Notes under the pieces: generated by a model
Told to the model about the DNA's origin: nothing
What the model saw: only the letters and a program-made list of their open reading frames with translations
Databases searched by the model: none
Assembly: GCF_032193805.1 (NCBI RefSeq)
Contig: NZ_JAVBIK010000001.1
Span: forward strand, 1,288,033 to 1,352,032
Length of the DNA stretch: 64,000 nucleotides
Source of the DNA: Rhodoferax potami
Lineage (GTDB): Bacteria; Pseudomonadota; Gammaproteobacteria; Burkholderiales; Burkholderiaceae_C
Direction of reading: 5' to 3'
Translations under genes and position numbers: made by a program
Part shown: one piece after another, positions 31,277 to 39,752 of the stretch
How the letters are laid out: every line of letters begins with the position of its first letter
Numbering within the stretch: position 1 is the first letter of the stretch

Positions 31277-32194
31277 TCAGGCGTCAAACACCACGCCATC
31301 TTGCAACGTTGCAGCGCCGGAGCGCACTAGGTCGTGCACCAGTTGCTGGGTGGCCTCTTCCAAGGTGGCGCCGGCAAAGTGCTTCTCGAAGGTGTGGTTG
31401 AAATAGCTGGTGTTGCGCGCCCACGCGATCAGCGCGGGCAGGGGCAAATGGCGGGCTTCGAGCAATTTGAATTTCAGCAACACCTTGGCTGCGTACTGCA
31501 GGTGCTTGGCCGGGTTTTGCACAAAACCGTTGAGGCGCTGGCGTGCATAGGCAATGGCTTGTGGGGCATCTGTGAACGGGGCGCCATGGCCGGGAATGAC
31601 GGTGGCGGGGTTCAGCCGCTCAATCACATCCAGCGTGGCGGCCACTTCGTCGAACGCATCATCGCCATCAAGTTCGGGGAATACCACGCCAAAGCCTTTT
31701 TCCCACAGGGCGTCTGCCGACACCAGCGTGCGGCTTCGCGGCTCAAACAGAATGACCGAATGCGGGTCGTGCCCCGGTGCTGCATGTACCTGCCAATGCA
31801 GGTCGCCCAACAGCATCTCGGTGCCCGGTTGCAGCGTGGCATTCAGATGGAAGCGCGGGCATTGCTGGCCGGTAGGGGTGTAGCTCAGGGCGTGGGCGTC
31901 CCATACGCGCACATAGTCGGCGTGGCCCGGTGGAATATGGGTTTGCAGCGCGGGGTGACGCGCCTGCAGTGCGGCGTTGCCCCCGCAGTGGTCGCTGTGC
32001 AAATGGGTGTTGAGCAGCAGATCCAGTGGCCGGCCTTGCAGCGCCGAGTCCACCAGCGCAAGCGTCTGCTCGGCGTGGGTGCAGTAGCCGCTATCGATGA
32101 GCGCGGTGCCCCCCTCACCCTGGATCAGGATGTTGTTGCTGGACAGCCAGCCCCGCTCAAAGACGGTGACGCCGGCAGGCAGATTGGCGGCCAT
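31277..32194 (-). CDS. metallo-beta-lactamase-fold hydrolase
   Basis: 305 residues. Metal-binding motif NTHLHSDHCGG, further His in AAPGHDPHSVILF, Asp in VSADALWEKG and a late His in VIPGHGAPF. The last 90 residues form a helical tail common in glyoxalase II/RNase Z-like and SoxH-like MBL proteins. Cleaves a thioester or lactone type of bond; substrate unknown. Five bases after the acyl-CoA dehydrogenase stop, so probably co-transcribed with it. Confidence 0.83.
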   Translation of the reverse strand: MAANLPAGVTVFERGWLSSNNILIQGEGGTALIDSGYCTHAEQTLALVDSALQGRPLDLLLNTHLHSDHCGGNAALQARHPALQTHIPPGHADYVRVWDAHALSYTPTGQQCPRFHLNATLQPGTEMLLGDLHWQVHAAPGHDPHSVILFEPRSRTLVSADALWEKGFGVVFPELDGDDAFDEVAATLDVIERLNPATVIPGHGAPFTDAPQAIAYARQRLNGFVQNPAKHLQYAAKVLLKFKLLEARHLPLPALIAWARNTSYFNHTFEKHFAGATLEEATQQLVHDLVRSGAATLQDGVVFDA

Positions 32195-32199
32195 GGTCT

Positions 32200-33330
32200 T
32201 TAAGCCAGTGCGCGCTGGATGATGATCTTCTGCACGTCGCTGGTGCCTTCATAAATCTGGCACACACGCACGTCGCGGTAGATACGCTCCACCGGGAAGT
32301 CGCTCACATAGCCGTAGCCGCCCAGGGTCTGGATGGCGGCGCTACACACCTTCTCCGCCATTTCGCTGGCAAACAGCTTGGCCATGGCGGCTTCTTTCAA
32401 ACACGGGCGACCGGCATCGCGCAGTGCAGCGGCATGCCAGATAAGTTGCCGCGCCGCTTCCAGCTGGGTGGCGCAGTCCGCCAAACGGAAGCCGACGGCC
32501 TGGTGATTGAAGATGGGCTGGCCGAAGCTTTGGCGGTCCTTGGCATAAGCAATCGCCACATCGAGTGCGCTGCGGGCCATACCCACGCTTTGCGCGGCAA
32601 TGCCGATGCGCCCGCCTTCCAGGCCGCCCAGCGCGATGCCATAGCCCTCGCCCTCCTTGCCGATCAGGTTCTCGGCGGGAATGCGGCAGTTGTCGAAATT
32701 GATTTGCGCGGTGTCGCTGCTGTGTTGGCCGAGCTTGTCTTCCAGGCGCGCGACCACATAGCCCGGCGCGTTAGTGGGAACCAGGAATGCGCTCATGCCC
32801 TTCTTGCCGGCCGCCTTGTCGGTCACCGCGATAACGATGGCCACATCACCGTTCTTGCCACTGGTGATGAACTGTTTGACACCATTGATTACGTACTCAT
32901 CGCCTTCTTTAACCGCCGTGGTGCGCAGGCTGGAGGCATCGCTGCCCACATGCGGTTCGGTCAGGCAAAAGGCACCCAGCATCTGGCCTTGGGCCAGGGG
33001 CTCCAGCCACTGCTTTTTCTGCTGCGCGTTACCGAATTTCATCAGGATGGCGTTGACCGGGCAGTTGGTGACGCTGATCACCGTACTGGTGCCGCCGTCA
33101 CCCGCAGCAATTTCCTCCAGTACCAACGCCAGGGTCACGTAGTCCAGCCCCGCACCGCCCAGCTCTTCGGGCACGCAAATGCCGTAGGCGCCCAGCGCGG
33201 CCAGCCCTTGGTGCGCGGATTTGGGGAAGGTGTGTTCCTTGTCCCACTTGGCGGCGTTGGGCCAGAGCTCGGCTTGGGCAAAGTCGCGCACGGCGTCGCG
33301 GATCATTTCCTGGTCTTGGGTCAGCAGCAT
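32200..33330 (-). CDS. acyl-CoA dehydrogenase (short-chain type)
   Basis: 376 residues. FAD-binding signature LTEPHVGSDASSL, adenine-binding AGLDYVTL, second signature AIQTLGGYGYVSDFPVER and catalytic Glu in QIYEGTSDVQ. The Glu position near the C-terminus is that of short-chain, butyryl-type enzymes and not isovaleryl-CoA dehydrogenase. It forms the trans-2-enoyl-CoA and passes electrons to ETF. Lies in a same-strand run from the beta-ketothiolase (36.4 kb) to the phosphatase (29.7 kb), consistent with fatty-acid or branched-acid oxidation. Confidence 0.88.
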   Translation of the reverse strand: MLLTQDQEMIRDAVRDFAQAELWPNAAKWDKEHTFPKSAHQGLAALGAYGICVPEELGGAGLDYVTLALVLEEIAAGDGGTSTVISVTNCPVNAILMKFGNAQQKKQWLEPLAQGQMLGAFCLTEPHVGSDASSLRTTAVKEGDEYVINGVKQFITSGKNGDVAIVIAVTDKAAGKKGMSAFLVPTNAPGYVVARLEDKLGQHSSDTAQINFDNCRIPAENLIGKEGEGYGIALGGLEGGRIGIAAQSVGMARSALDVAIAYAKDRQSFGQPIFNHQAVGFRLADCATQLEAARQLIWHAAALRDAGRPCLKEAAMAKLFASEMAEKVCSAAIQTLGGYGYVSDFPVERIYRDVRVCQIYEGTSDVQKIIIQRALA

Positions 33331-33366
33331 GGGGATGTCTCTCGGGTCGTTGTGTTGGTGTTGGAT

Positions 33367-34053
33367 TTACCAGCTGGAAAACGGCGTTCCATCCCAGCGC
33401 AGGTAGGGCACGTCGCGGCTGGAAAATCCGGTGCTTCGGGTGGTGCGCGCGGCCACGGTTGCGCGAATGGCGGCCACACTCTCTTCAGGCAGCAAGGGGG
33501 CATCGGGCGTGCCCATATCGGTTCGCACCCAGCCCGGGTGAATCAGCAGAAACTGCGCATTCGGGTAGTCGGGCTGCGCTGCCACTACGGCCATGTTCAA
33601 TGCGGCCTTGCTCACGTGGTACACCCAGGCGCGGCTGCTCTCGACGCCGCCGATTTGCCCGAAGTCGCTGGTGATGAACACAAACTGGCCCCGCGCCTCC
33701 TCGACCCAGGGTGCCACCTGCGGCAAGGCCTGCATGGCGCCCAGCACATTGGCGTGCATCATCGCGTCAAACGCCTGCTGTGTGGGGGGCGACTTGGCGT
33801 CGTCCGCGCTGAAGACACCGGCCACGTAATAGGCTCGGTCGATCTTTTCACCGTCCAGCTGCCAGCTCAGGCCGCTGACGCTGGCCGGGTTGGTCACATC
33901 CAGTTTCATGGCTTGGGCACCCAGATCGCGCAGCCGCTCCAGCCCCGCCGCATCCCGCGCGGTGGCAATGACGCGCTCGCCCGCCTCCAGGTACTGGGGC
34001 ACCAGCTCCAGGCCAATGCCGCGTGAGGCGCCCACAATCAAAATAGTCTTCAT
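33367..34053 (-). CDS. short-chain dehydrogenase/reductase
   Basis: 228 residues. N-terminal cofactor motif GASRGIG, followed by TARD (NADP-type Arg), NNAG-like AYYVAGV, catalytic Ser in VFITSDFGQIG and YxxxK as YHVSK. Resembles CsgA/YciK-like SDRs of unknown substrate. It follows the hypothetical 367-residue gene by 18 bases and precedes the acyl-CoA dehydrogenase by 36, so probably in one transcript with both. Confidence 0.85.
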   Translation of the reverse strand: MKTILIVGASRGIGLELVPQYLEAGERVIATARDAAGLERLRDLGAQAMKLDVTNPASVSGLSWQLDGEKIDRAYYVAGVFSADDAKSPPTQQAFDAMMHANVLGAMQALPQVAPWVEEARGQFVFITSDFGQIGGVESSRAWVYHVSKAALNMAVVAAQPDYPNAQFLLIHPGWVRTDMGTPDAPLLPEESVAAIRATVAARTTRSTGFSSRDVPYLRWDGTPFSSW

Positions 34054-34071
34054 GGTGGTGGTGCCCCGTGT

Positions 34072-35175
34072 TCAGGCCAGATAGCCCGCGTATTCAAAAT
34101 AGCCCGACCACGCGGGGTCGAAGCTGACCTTGATCTCAGCGTCTGCGGCTTCGAGTCGCACCAACAGGGGGGCCAGTGTCTGGCGCGCCAAGGCCTCGTC
34201 GACCACGTAGTAGAGCGCTTGCCGGCGGCCTTCTTTGGTCAGGGTCAGCACCATCAGGCCCTGGTGCATTTGCTGCAGCAGCATGCCGGCCTGGTCTTGC
34301 AGGGCTTGGGCCCGAGCTTGGGCGTCCTCGTCTGCCACCGGCAGGTCCAGGGTCCATGCGGTGGCCAGGTCGGCGCGCATGGCAACGGCATCTGCACTCA
34401 GGTTCACCGCCACAAAGCCGGCTTCTTGCGCGTCAGAGGCATCCTCGGTGACGGTGTCGTCGTCGCCCCAAGCAAAGTCGTCGAGCTCGATCTCATTGCC
34501 GGAATCATCGACCGCGCAATTGAACTGGAGCTCCATGCCCTCCCAATGCGCCTCGCCGGTCGGGAAAATGCCGGTGCGGCCCAAGGTCTCCACCCAATAG
34601 GTGTCGAACACCTGCGCGAGTGCGCTCAAGGGCGTCCAGGAGACCGGGGCGTCAGGCGCCGGGGTCACAAAGTCGATGGCCCCGACCTTGACCGCAAAAT
34701 CGTACTCACCCAGCACATGGTCGAGCATGATGAAGGCCATGTGCCGGGCCTGCTCTGCCAGGGCCTCGGGCACCTCGGGCTTGAAATGGAGCTCCAAGGC
34801 CACACGGCCGTCGTCTTGCTCCAGGGCGACCATCACCTCCGAGGTCGAGAGCTCCAGCCCGTCCATCTGGATCGAAAAATCGGCTTCCGGGCTGCGCGCC
34901 CTGAAGGCAGTCACCCCGAAGTGTGCCAATGCCGGCGCAGCACCCGCCACCTGGGACAACAAGGGGAAAAACTCGATATGGCCATGGGCGGTCAGCACCA
35001 ACTTCAGCCGGGGGACATCGGGGGCGCCCAGCACCTCCAGCGTCACACCGTGCAGGTATTGGCTGGCGAGTGCGTTGATTTGCTCCACACGCTCGGCCGG
35101 CGGGAGTTGAAAGAACGCGGCTTCCTGGACTGCGAATTCGCGCCAGAAGCTGGCGATCTCGGGGGTGGGCTGCAT
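34072..35175 (-). CDS. hypothetical protein
   Basis: 367 residues, acidic, cytoplasmic by composition, no membrane segment or signal. Family not recognised. The N-terminal 150 residues (VTLEVLGAPDVPRLKLVLTA, HGHIEFFPLL) and the last 100 have a mixed alpha/beta pattern reminiscent of small proteins that measure or bind partner proteins; a stretch near 215-255 is rich in Asp and Glu (DDFAWGDDDTVTEDASD). The ATG at 35175 is the first in frame after the beta-ketothiolase gene, 63 bases away. Confidence 0.6.
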   Translation of the reverse strand: MQPTPEIASFWREFAVQEAAFFQLPPAERVEQINALASQYLHGVTLEVLGAPDVPRLKLVLTAHGHIEFFPLLSQVAGAAPALAHFGVTAFRARSPEADFSIQMDGLELSTSEVMVALEQDDGRVALELHFKPEVPEALAEQARHMAFIMLDHVLGEYDFAVKVGAIDFVTPAPDAPVSWTPLSALAQVFDTYWVETLGRTGIFPTGEAHWEGMELQFNCAVDDSGNEIELDDFAWGDDDTVTEDASDAQEAGFVAVNLSADAVAMRADLATAWTLDLPVADEDAQARAQALQDQAGMLLQQMHQGLMVLTLTKEGRRQALYYVVDEALARQTLAPLLVRLEAADAEIKVSFDPAWSGYFEYAGYLA

Positions 35176-35238
35176 GGATATCCTGAAAATAGTGAAGGTC
35201 GCTAGTATTTCAGAAGCTGGGTGCGCAGCCCGCCCGGT

Positions 35239-36420
35239 TTACAGCAGTTCCAGGGCGACGGCAGTCGCCTCACCGCCACCAATACACAAGGTGGCTACGC
35301 CCTTTGTGAGGCCCCGGGCCTTCAACGCGTGAATCAGGGTCACCATGATGCGCGCGCCGGACGCGCCGATCGGGTGGCCCAGCGCGCAGGCGCCGCCGTT
35401 GACGTTCACCTTGTCGTGCGGAATGTTCAGCTCAGCCATCAGCGCCATGGGCACCACGGCGAAGGCCTCGTTGATTTCCCACAGGTCCACGTCTTCCACT
35501 TTCCAACCGGCTTTCGCCAGCACCTTTTGGGTGGCGCCTACCGGCGCGGTGGCAAACCAGTTGGGCTCCTGGGCATGGGTGGTGTGGGCCACGATTTTGG
35601 CCAGCGGCTTGCAACCGAGGTCTTTGGCGGTGCCCTCGCGCATCAGCACCATGGCGGCTGCGCCGTCGTTGATGGAGCTGCTACTGGCGGCGGTGATGGT
35701 GCCGTCTTTTTTAAACGCGGCTTTGAGGGTGGGAATCTTGTCCAGCTTGATCTTGCCGGGGCCTTCGTCGATGCTGACCTGCACCTCGCGGGCACGGGTC
35801 TTGACGGTGACGGGCGTAATCTCCGCCTCAAACGCTCCTGATTTGATAGCTGCTTGCGCACGCTGCACGCTGGCTGTGGCGAAATTGTCTTGTTGTTCGC
35901 GGGTGAAGCTGTATTTGGCGGCGCAGTCTTCACCGAAAGTGCCCATGGAGCGGCCGGCCTCGTAAGCGTCTTCCAGGCCGTCGAGCATCATGTGGTCCAT
36001 CACGCGGTCGTGGCCGATACGGATGCCACTGCGGCCCTTGAGCAGCAGGTGGGGTGCGTTGGTCATGCTTTCCATGCCACCCGCCACCAGCACATCGTGG
36101 CTGCCGGCCAGCAGCATGTCGTGGGCGAACATGGCCGCGCGCATGCCGGAGCCGCACATCTTGGAAAGCGTGACTGCACCGGCGCTCTTGGGCAGACCGC
36201 CCTTGAAAGCCGCCTGGCGCGCAGGCGCCTGGCCTTGGCCCGCCATCAGGCAGTTGCCGAAGATGACTTCCGTGACCAACTCGGACCTGATACCGGCGCG
36301 CTCCACCGCAGCTTGAATGGCGGCACCACCCAAGTCGTGGGCAGCAAGAGAAGCGAAGTCGCCCTGAAAGCCACCCATGGGGGTGCGGGCTGCGCTGACG
36401 ATCACAACGGTTTCTGGCAT
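35239..36420 (-). CDS. acetyl-CoA C-acyltransferase (beta-ketothiolase)
   Basis: 393 residues. All thiolase residues are present: Cys88-type nucleophile in LSKMCGSGMRA, His in NGGACALGHPIGASG and the second Cys in ATLCIGGGEATA. Splits acetoacetyl-CoA or longer 3-ketoacyl-CoA, or condenses acetyl-CoA. A perfect palindrome (36464-36487) that also precedes the liuR gene lies 44 bases upstream of its start, so it is likely under LiuR control and may finish leucine breakdown (acetoacetyl-CoA to acetyl-CoA). An AT-rich repeat lies at 35836-35862. Confidence 0.9.
   Translation of the reverse strand: MPETVVIVSAARTPMGGFQGDFASLAAHDLGGAAIQAAVERAGIRSELVTEVIFGNCLMAGQGQAPARQAAFKGGLPKSAGAVTLSKMCGSGMRAAMFAHDMLLAGSHDVLVAGGMESMTNAPHLLLKGRSGIRIGHDRVMDHMMLDGLEDAYEAGRSMGTFGEDCAAKYSFTREQQDNFATASVQRAQAAIKSGAFEAEITPVTVKTRAREVQVSIDEGPGKIKLDKIPTLKAAFKKDGTITAASSSSINDGAAAMVLMREGTAKDLGCKPLAKIVAHTTHAQEPNWFATAPVGATQKVLAKAGWKVEDVDLWEINEAFAVVPMALMAELNIPHDKVNVNGGACALGHPIGASGARIMVTLIHALKARGLTKGVATLCIGGGEATAVALELL
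35836..35862 (+). repeat. AT-rich dispersed repeat inside the beta-ketothiolase gene
   Basis: CTGATTTGATAGCTGC followed by TTGCGCACGCTG, a well-conserved part of the window-wide unit; it encodes the QAAIKSGAF stretch. Confidence 0.5.
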
Positions 36421-36463
36421 GGTCTTCCTCGGGGTCAGGTGAATGGCACAACGCCAACCCTAG

Positions 36464-36487
36464 ATTGACGTTTACGTAAACGTCAAT
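36464..36487. promoter_or_regulatory. LiuR-type operator before the beta-ketothiolase gene
   Basis: A 24-base perfect palindrome, half-site ATTGACGTTTAC. The inner 22 bases are identical to the palindrome before the liuR gene at 51610-51631. It lies between the divergent beta-ketothiolase and htrA genes; TTGACG within it could serve as a -35 box for either side, as MerR-type regulators bind between -35 and -10. Confidence 0.75.
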
Positions 36488-36560
36488 TGTGGCAGAAAAT
36501 CTTTACCGCAGCTTCACCCCGGGCTCACACGTCTTCATGTGGGGAGTGCACCATGACGGC

Positions 36561-38102
36561 ATGACCCATGATGCCCGCTTATCACCCGCCACCTCGGCCG
36601 CTGCGCCCCACTCTGTGCCCACGCTGCCACGCCAGTACCACCGCCTCACGCGGCTGGCCGCATTGCTGTGCGCAAGCGCCTGTGTGTGGGCCAGTGCCCA
36701 GGCACAAACGGCCCCCGCACCGCTCGCGCCAGCTGCCCCGACCAGCGCCATTCGCAGCCTGGGTACCCCGGACTTTGCCCAGATCGTGCAGCGCTACGGC
36801 CCGGCGGTCGTCAACATCAGCACCAGCGGCACCCGGCTGGTCACCGCAGACGGCAAAGACGGGGCGGGCAACACCAAAGGCGCCGACAACGACGACCCGA
36901 CCCAGCTGTTTTTACGCAGATTTCAGGAGCAATTCGGTGCCAGCGGCGCGAGCATGCAGATTCCGGTGAATGCCAAAGGCTCGGGCTTTATCGTGAGCGC
37001 TGACGGGCTGGTGTTGACCAACGCCCATGTGATTGCCCACGCCAGCGAGGTCACCGTGAAGCTGACCGACCGGCGCGAATTCAAGGCCAAAGTCTTGGGC
37101 AGCGATGCCAAGACCGATGTGGCTGTGCTCAAAATTGAAGCGGCAGGCCTTCCGGTGGTTGCCATCGGCCAACCCGCCAACCTCAGCGTGGGCGAATGGG
37201 TGCTGGCGATTGGCTCGCCCTTCGGGCTGGACAACACAGTCACCACCGGCGTGGTGAGCGCCAAAGGCCGCACCTTGCCCGACGACTACACCGTGCCTTT
37301 CATTCAGACCGATGCGGCCGTCAACCCCGGTAACTCGGGCGGCCCGCTGTTCAACGCCGCAGGCGAGGTGGTGGGCATTAACTCGCAGATCTACACCCGC
37401 AGCGGCGGCTACCAGGGCCTGAGCTTTGCCATCCCGATCGACCTGGCGCAATCGGTGGCGCGGCAGATTGTGGCCACGGGCCAGGCCTCGCACGGGGTGC
37501 TGGGCGTCTCAGTGCAAGAGGTCACCCAAGCGCTAGCCGATGCCTTCAAGCTGCCACGTCCCATGGGCGCCCTGATTTCAGACGTCCGCCCGGACAGTGC
37601 CGCTGCCAAAGCCGGCCTGCAGTTCGGCGATGTGATCGTGGCGGTGGATGGCCACCCCATCCAATCCGGCAGCGACCTGCCGCTGTGGATTGCTATGGCG
37701 GTGCCCGGCCAGCAAGTGGTGGTGGATGCCCTGCGTGGAGGCCGTGCTGTGCAGGCCCGCGCCACGATGGACGACCCCGCCCAGCGCGCAGCCGCCCCTA
37801 CCAAAGGCCAGTCGCAAGTGCCCTTGATTCCCCAACTCGGCGTGGCGGTGCGCCCCTTGTTGCCGGTAGAGCTGCGCGCGGCGGATGCCCGTCACGGCCT
37901 GATGATTGAAGCCGTCCAACCCGATGCCGGCAAAGCTGGCCTCACCCCCGGCGACATCCTGCTCGCTATCAACGAAGTGCCGGTGACCTCGGTAGAGCAA
38001 GCCCGCGCCTTACTGGCCCAGACCCAAGGTTTGGTCGCCCTGCTGGTGCAACACGAGGGCGAGAAAAACTACCTCGCGGTGACGGTCAAGCCGGCGGGCT
38101 AG
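36561..38102 (+). CDS. periplasmic serine protease of the DegP/HtrA family
   Basis: 513 residues from this start. Signal peptide (LTRLAALLCASACVWASAQAQ), then a trypsin-like domain with His in LTNAHVIAHA, Asp in AKTDVAVLKIE and Ser in NPGNSGGPLFN, followed by two PDZ domains (VTQALADAF...GLQFGDVIVAVDG and LGVAVRPLLP...GLTPGDILLAINE). Degrades or refolds damaged envelope proteins in the periplasm. The start is uncertain: in-frame ATG codons at 36537 and 36561 and GTG at 36489; GGGGAG lies 13 bases before 36561. Its 3' end overlaps the convergent thiDE gene by 17 bases. Confidence 0.9.
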   Translation: MTHDARLSPATSAAAPHSVPTLPRQYHRLTRLAALLCASACVWASAQAQTAPAPLAPAAPTSAIRSLGTPDFAQIVQRYGPAVVNISTSGTRLVTADGKDGAGNTKGADNDDPTQLFLRRFQEQFGASGASMQIPVNAKGSGFIVSADGLVLTNAHVIAHASEVTVKLTDRREFKAKVLGSDAKTDVAVLKIEAAGLPVVAIGQPANLSVGEWVLAIGSPFGLDNTVTTGVVSAKGRTLPDDYTVPFIQTDAAVNPGNSGGPLFNAAGEVVGINSQIYTRSGGYQGLSFAIPIDLAQSVARQIVATGQASHGVLGVSVQEVTQALADAFKLPRPMGALISDVRPDSAAAKAGLQFGDVIVAVDGHPIQSGSDLPLWIAMAVPGQQVVVDALRGGRAVQARATMDDPAQRAAAPTKGQSQVPLIPQLGVAVRPLLPVELRAADARHGLMIEAVQPDAGKAGLTPGDILLAINEVPVTSVEQARALLAQTQGLVALLVQHEGEKNYLAVTVKPAG

Positions 38103-39744
38103 TCGCCCAGCCGGACAGCAAAGCGGTGCAGGCCGCCTCCGGGTCGCCTGCCTTCGTGATGGCCGAAATCACCGCGGCACTGGCTGCACCTGTGGCAGCC
38201 ACCTCTGCCACATTGCCCGTATCAATGCCCGCAATACCCACCACCGGCAAAGGCAACACACCGGACCAGTACCGAAGGTTGTCCAAGCCCTGGGGGATCC
38301 ACGGCATGTCTTTGCTTTGCGTGGCAAAAATGGGGCCGCAGGCGATATAGCTCGGCCGCAGCGCCCATGCGCGGGCGACTTCCCAGTAGCTGTGGGTGCT
38401 GAGGCCGAGGCGCACTCCGGCGCTTTGCAGGGCCTGCAGGTCCACCTGGGCCAGGTCTTCCTGACCCAGATGCACCCCATAAGCACCATGCTGCAGCGCG
38501 AGTTGCCAGTGGTCGTTGATGAAGAGTTGGGTGCCGGGCCTAGTGCGGGCCACCGCCACCGACGCCTGGATGTGCGCCGCAAGTGTGGGGTCGGCAGGGT
38601 CTTTTATGCGAAGTTGCACGGTGCGGATGCCAGCTGCCACCACCCGCTCGACCCAAGCGGCGCTGTCCACCACCGCGTACACGCCGAGATCCGGATGGCT
38701 GAGCGCCGCAAAAGGCGGTGCTGCGTTATCCACCACCGGCGCGGTCGCACCGAGCAGAGTGAATGCAGGCAAGTTGGCGATGTGCTGCGCAAAGTCCGGC
38801 TGCGGGTTCACCGGGCCGGCGCCCTGCCCGGCCGGATACGCATGGCGAAGCGCATGGGTGGTGGCCATTTTGGCCATGACGACCGCATCCGCAACACAGT
38901 AGCCACTGGCCAAGGCGGCCGCGGCGGTGGAGGCAAAGGTACAGCCGGTGCCGTGATGGTGGGCGGTGCTCACCCGAGGCAGGCTGAGCCAGCCCGTGGC
39001 TTGGGGGCTTTGCAACCAGTCGCAGGCCAGGCCATCCGCCTGCCCCTCATCCCCGCCGGTGATGACCACAGAAAAACAGTCCTGCACCACCGTTGCATCA
39101 GACGGCGCCCACTCCCGCGTGCCCATACGCCAACGGGCTTGCAGGGCTTGCAGGGCTTGCGCCAGCGCTGGCGCAGCCGCGGCCTGCAAGGGGTGGCCCG
39201 GCTCGCCGCCGTGGAGTAAGCGCAAGGCCTCGGCGCGATTGGGGGTGATCAAGGTGGCGCGGGGCAACAGCTGGCGGCAATAGGCGTCGAGTAAGGCTTC
39301 GTCAACAAAGTGGGTTCCCGTGGTGGAGCCCAACACAGGGTCTACCACCAAGGCGACCGCATGGCCTTCGGCACGCAGCCGGTCCACCCACCGGCAGACC
39401 ACGCGCAGGTTATCCACACTGCCGAGCAAGCCGGTCTTGATGGACTGCGGCAGCATGTCTTGGGCGAGTGCGGCCAGTTGCGCATCCAGCAGCTCGGCGC
39501 TGACCGGCTCCACCCGGGTGACCGCCACTGAGTTTTGTGCGGTGATGGCGGCCACCGCCGTGCAGCCGTGCACGCCGAATGCCTGCAAGGCTTTCAGGTC
39601 CGCCTGCAGGCCGGCACCGGCGCCGGAGTCGGCGCCTGCAATGCTCCAGACCACCGGACGTTGGCCGGCAGGTGCGCGGGCGAATTCCGTACCAAAAGTG
39701 CTTCTAGCCCTCATAGGTATTGCGCGAGTAGCTTCATTTTTCAT
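38086..39744 (-). CDS. thiDE: bifunctional hydroxymethylpyrimidine-phosphate kinase / thiamin-phosphate synthase
   Basis: 552 residues: ThiD at about 30-300 (WSIAGADSGAGAGLQADLKA, PVLGSTTGTHFVDE, HHHGTGCTFAS) and ThiE at about 350-545 (GVYAVVDSAAW, TVQLRIKDP, FINDHWQLALQHGAYGVHLGQ given in part, and GIAGIDTGNVAEV). ThiD phosphorylates HMP to HMP-PP and ThiE joins it to the thiazole unit. Last gene of the thiCOSGDE operon. The start ATG at 39744 lies seven bases after thiG, inside a copy of the AT-rich repeat (39700-39752); a second ATG at 39714 is possible. Its end overlaps htrA by 17 bases on the other strand. Confidence 0.9.
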   Translation of the reverse strand: MKNEATRAIPMRARSTFGTEFARAPAGQRPVVWSIAGADSGAGAGLQADLKALQAFGVHGCTAVAAITAQNSVAVTRVEPVSAELLDAQLAALAQDMLPQSIKTGLLGSVDNLRVVCRWVDRLRAEGHAVALVVDPVLGSTTGTHFVDEALLDAYCRQLLPRATLITPNRAEALRLLHGGEPGHPLQAAAAPALAQALQALQARWRMGTREWAPSDATVVQDCFSVVITGGDEGQADGLACDWLQSPQATGWLSLPRVSTAHHHGTGCTFASTAAAALASGYCVADAVVMAKMATTHALRHAYPAGQGAGPVNPQPDFAQHIANLPAFTLLGATAPVVDNAAPPFAALSHPDLGVYAVVDSAAWVERVVAAGIRTVQLRIKDPADPTLAAHIQASVAVARTRPGTQLFINDHWQLALQHGAYGVHLGQEDLAQVDLQALQSAGVRLGLSTHSYWEVARAWALRPSYIACGPIFATQSKDMPWIPQGLDNLRYWSGVLPLPVVGIAGIDTGNVAEVAATGAASAAVISAITKAGDPEAACTALLSGWATSPPA

Positions 39745-39752
39745 AGCAATCT
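39700..39752 (-). repeat. AT-rich dispersed repeat at the thiG-thiDE junction
   Basis: On the minus strand ATTGCTATGAAAAATGAAGC, TACTCGCGCAATACC and TGAGGGCTAGAAG match the window-wide unit. It supplies the start codon of thiDE and the end of thiG. Confidence 0.6.
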
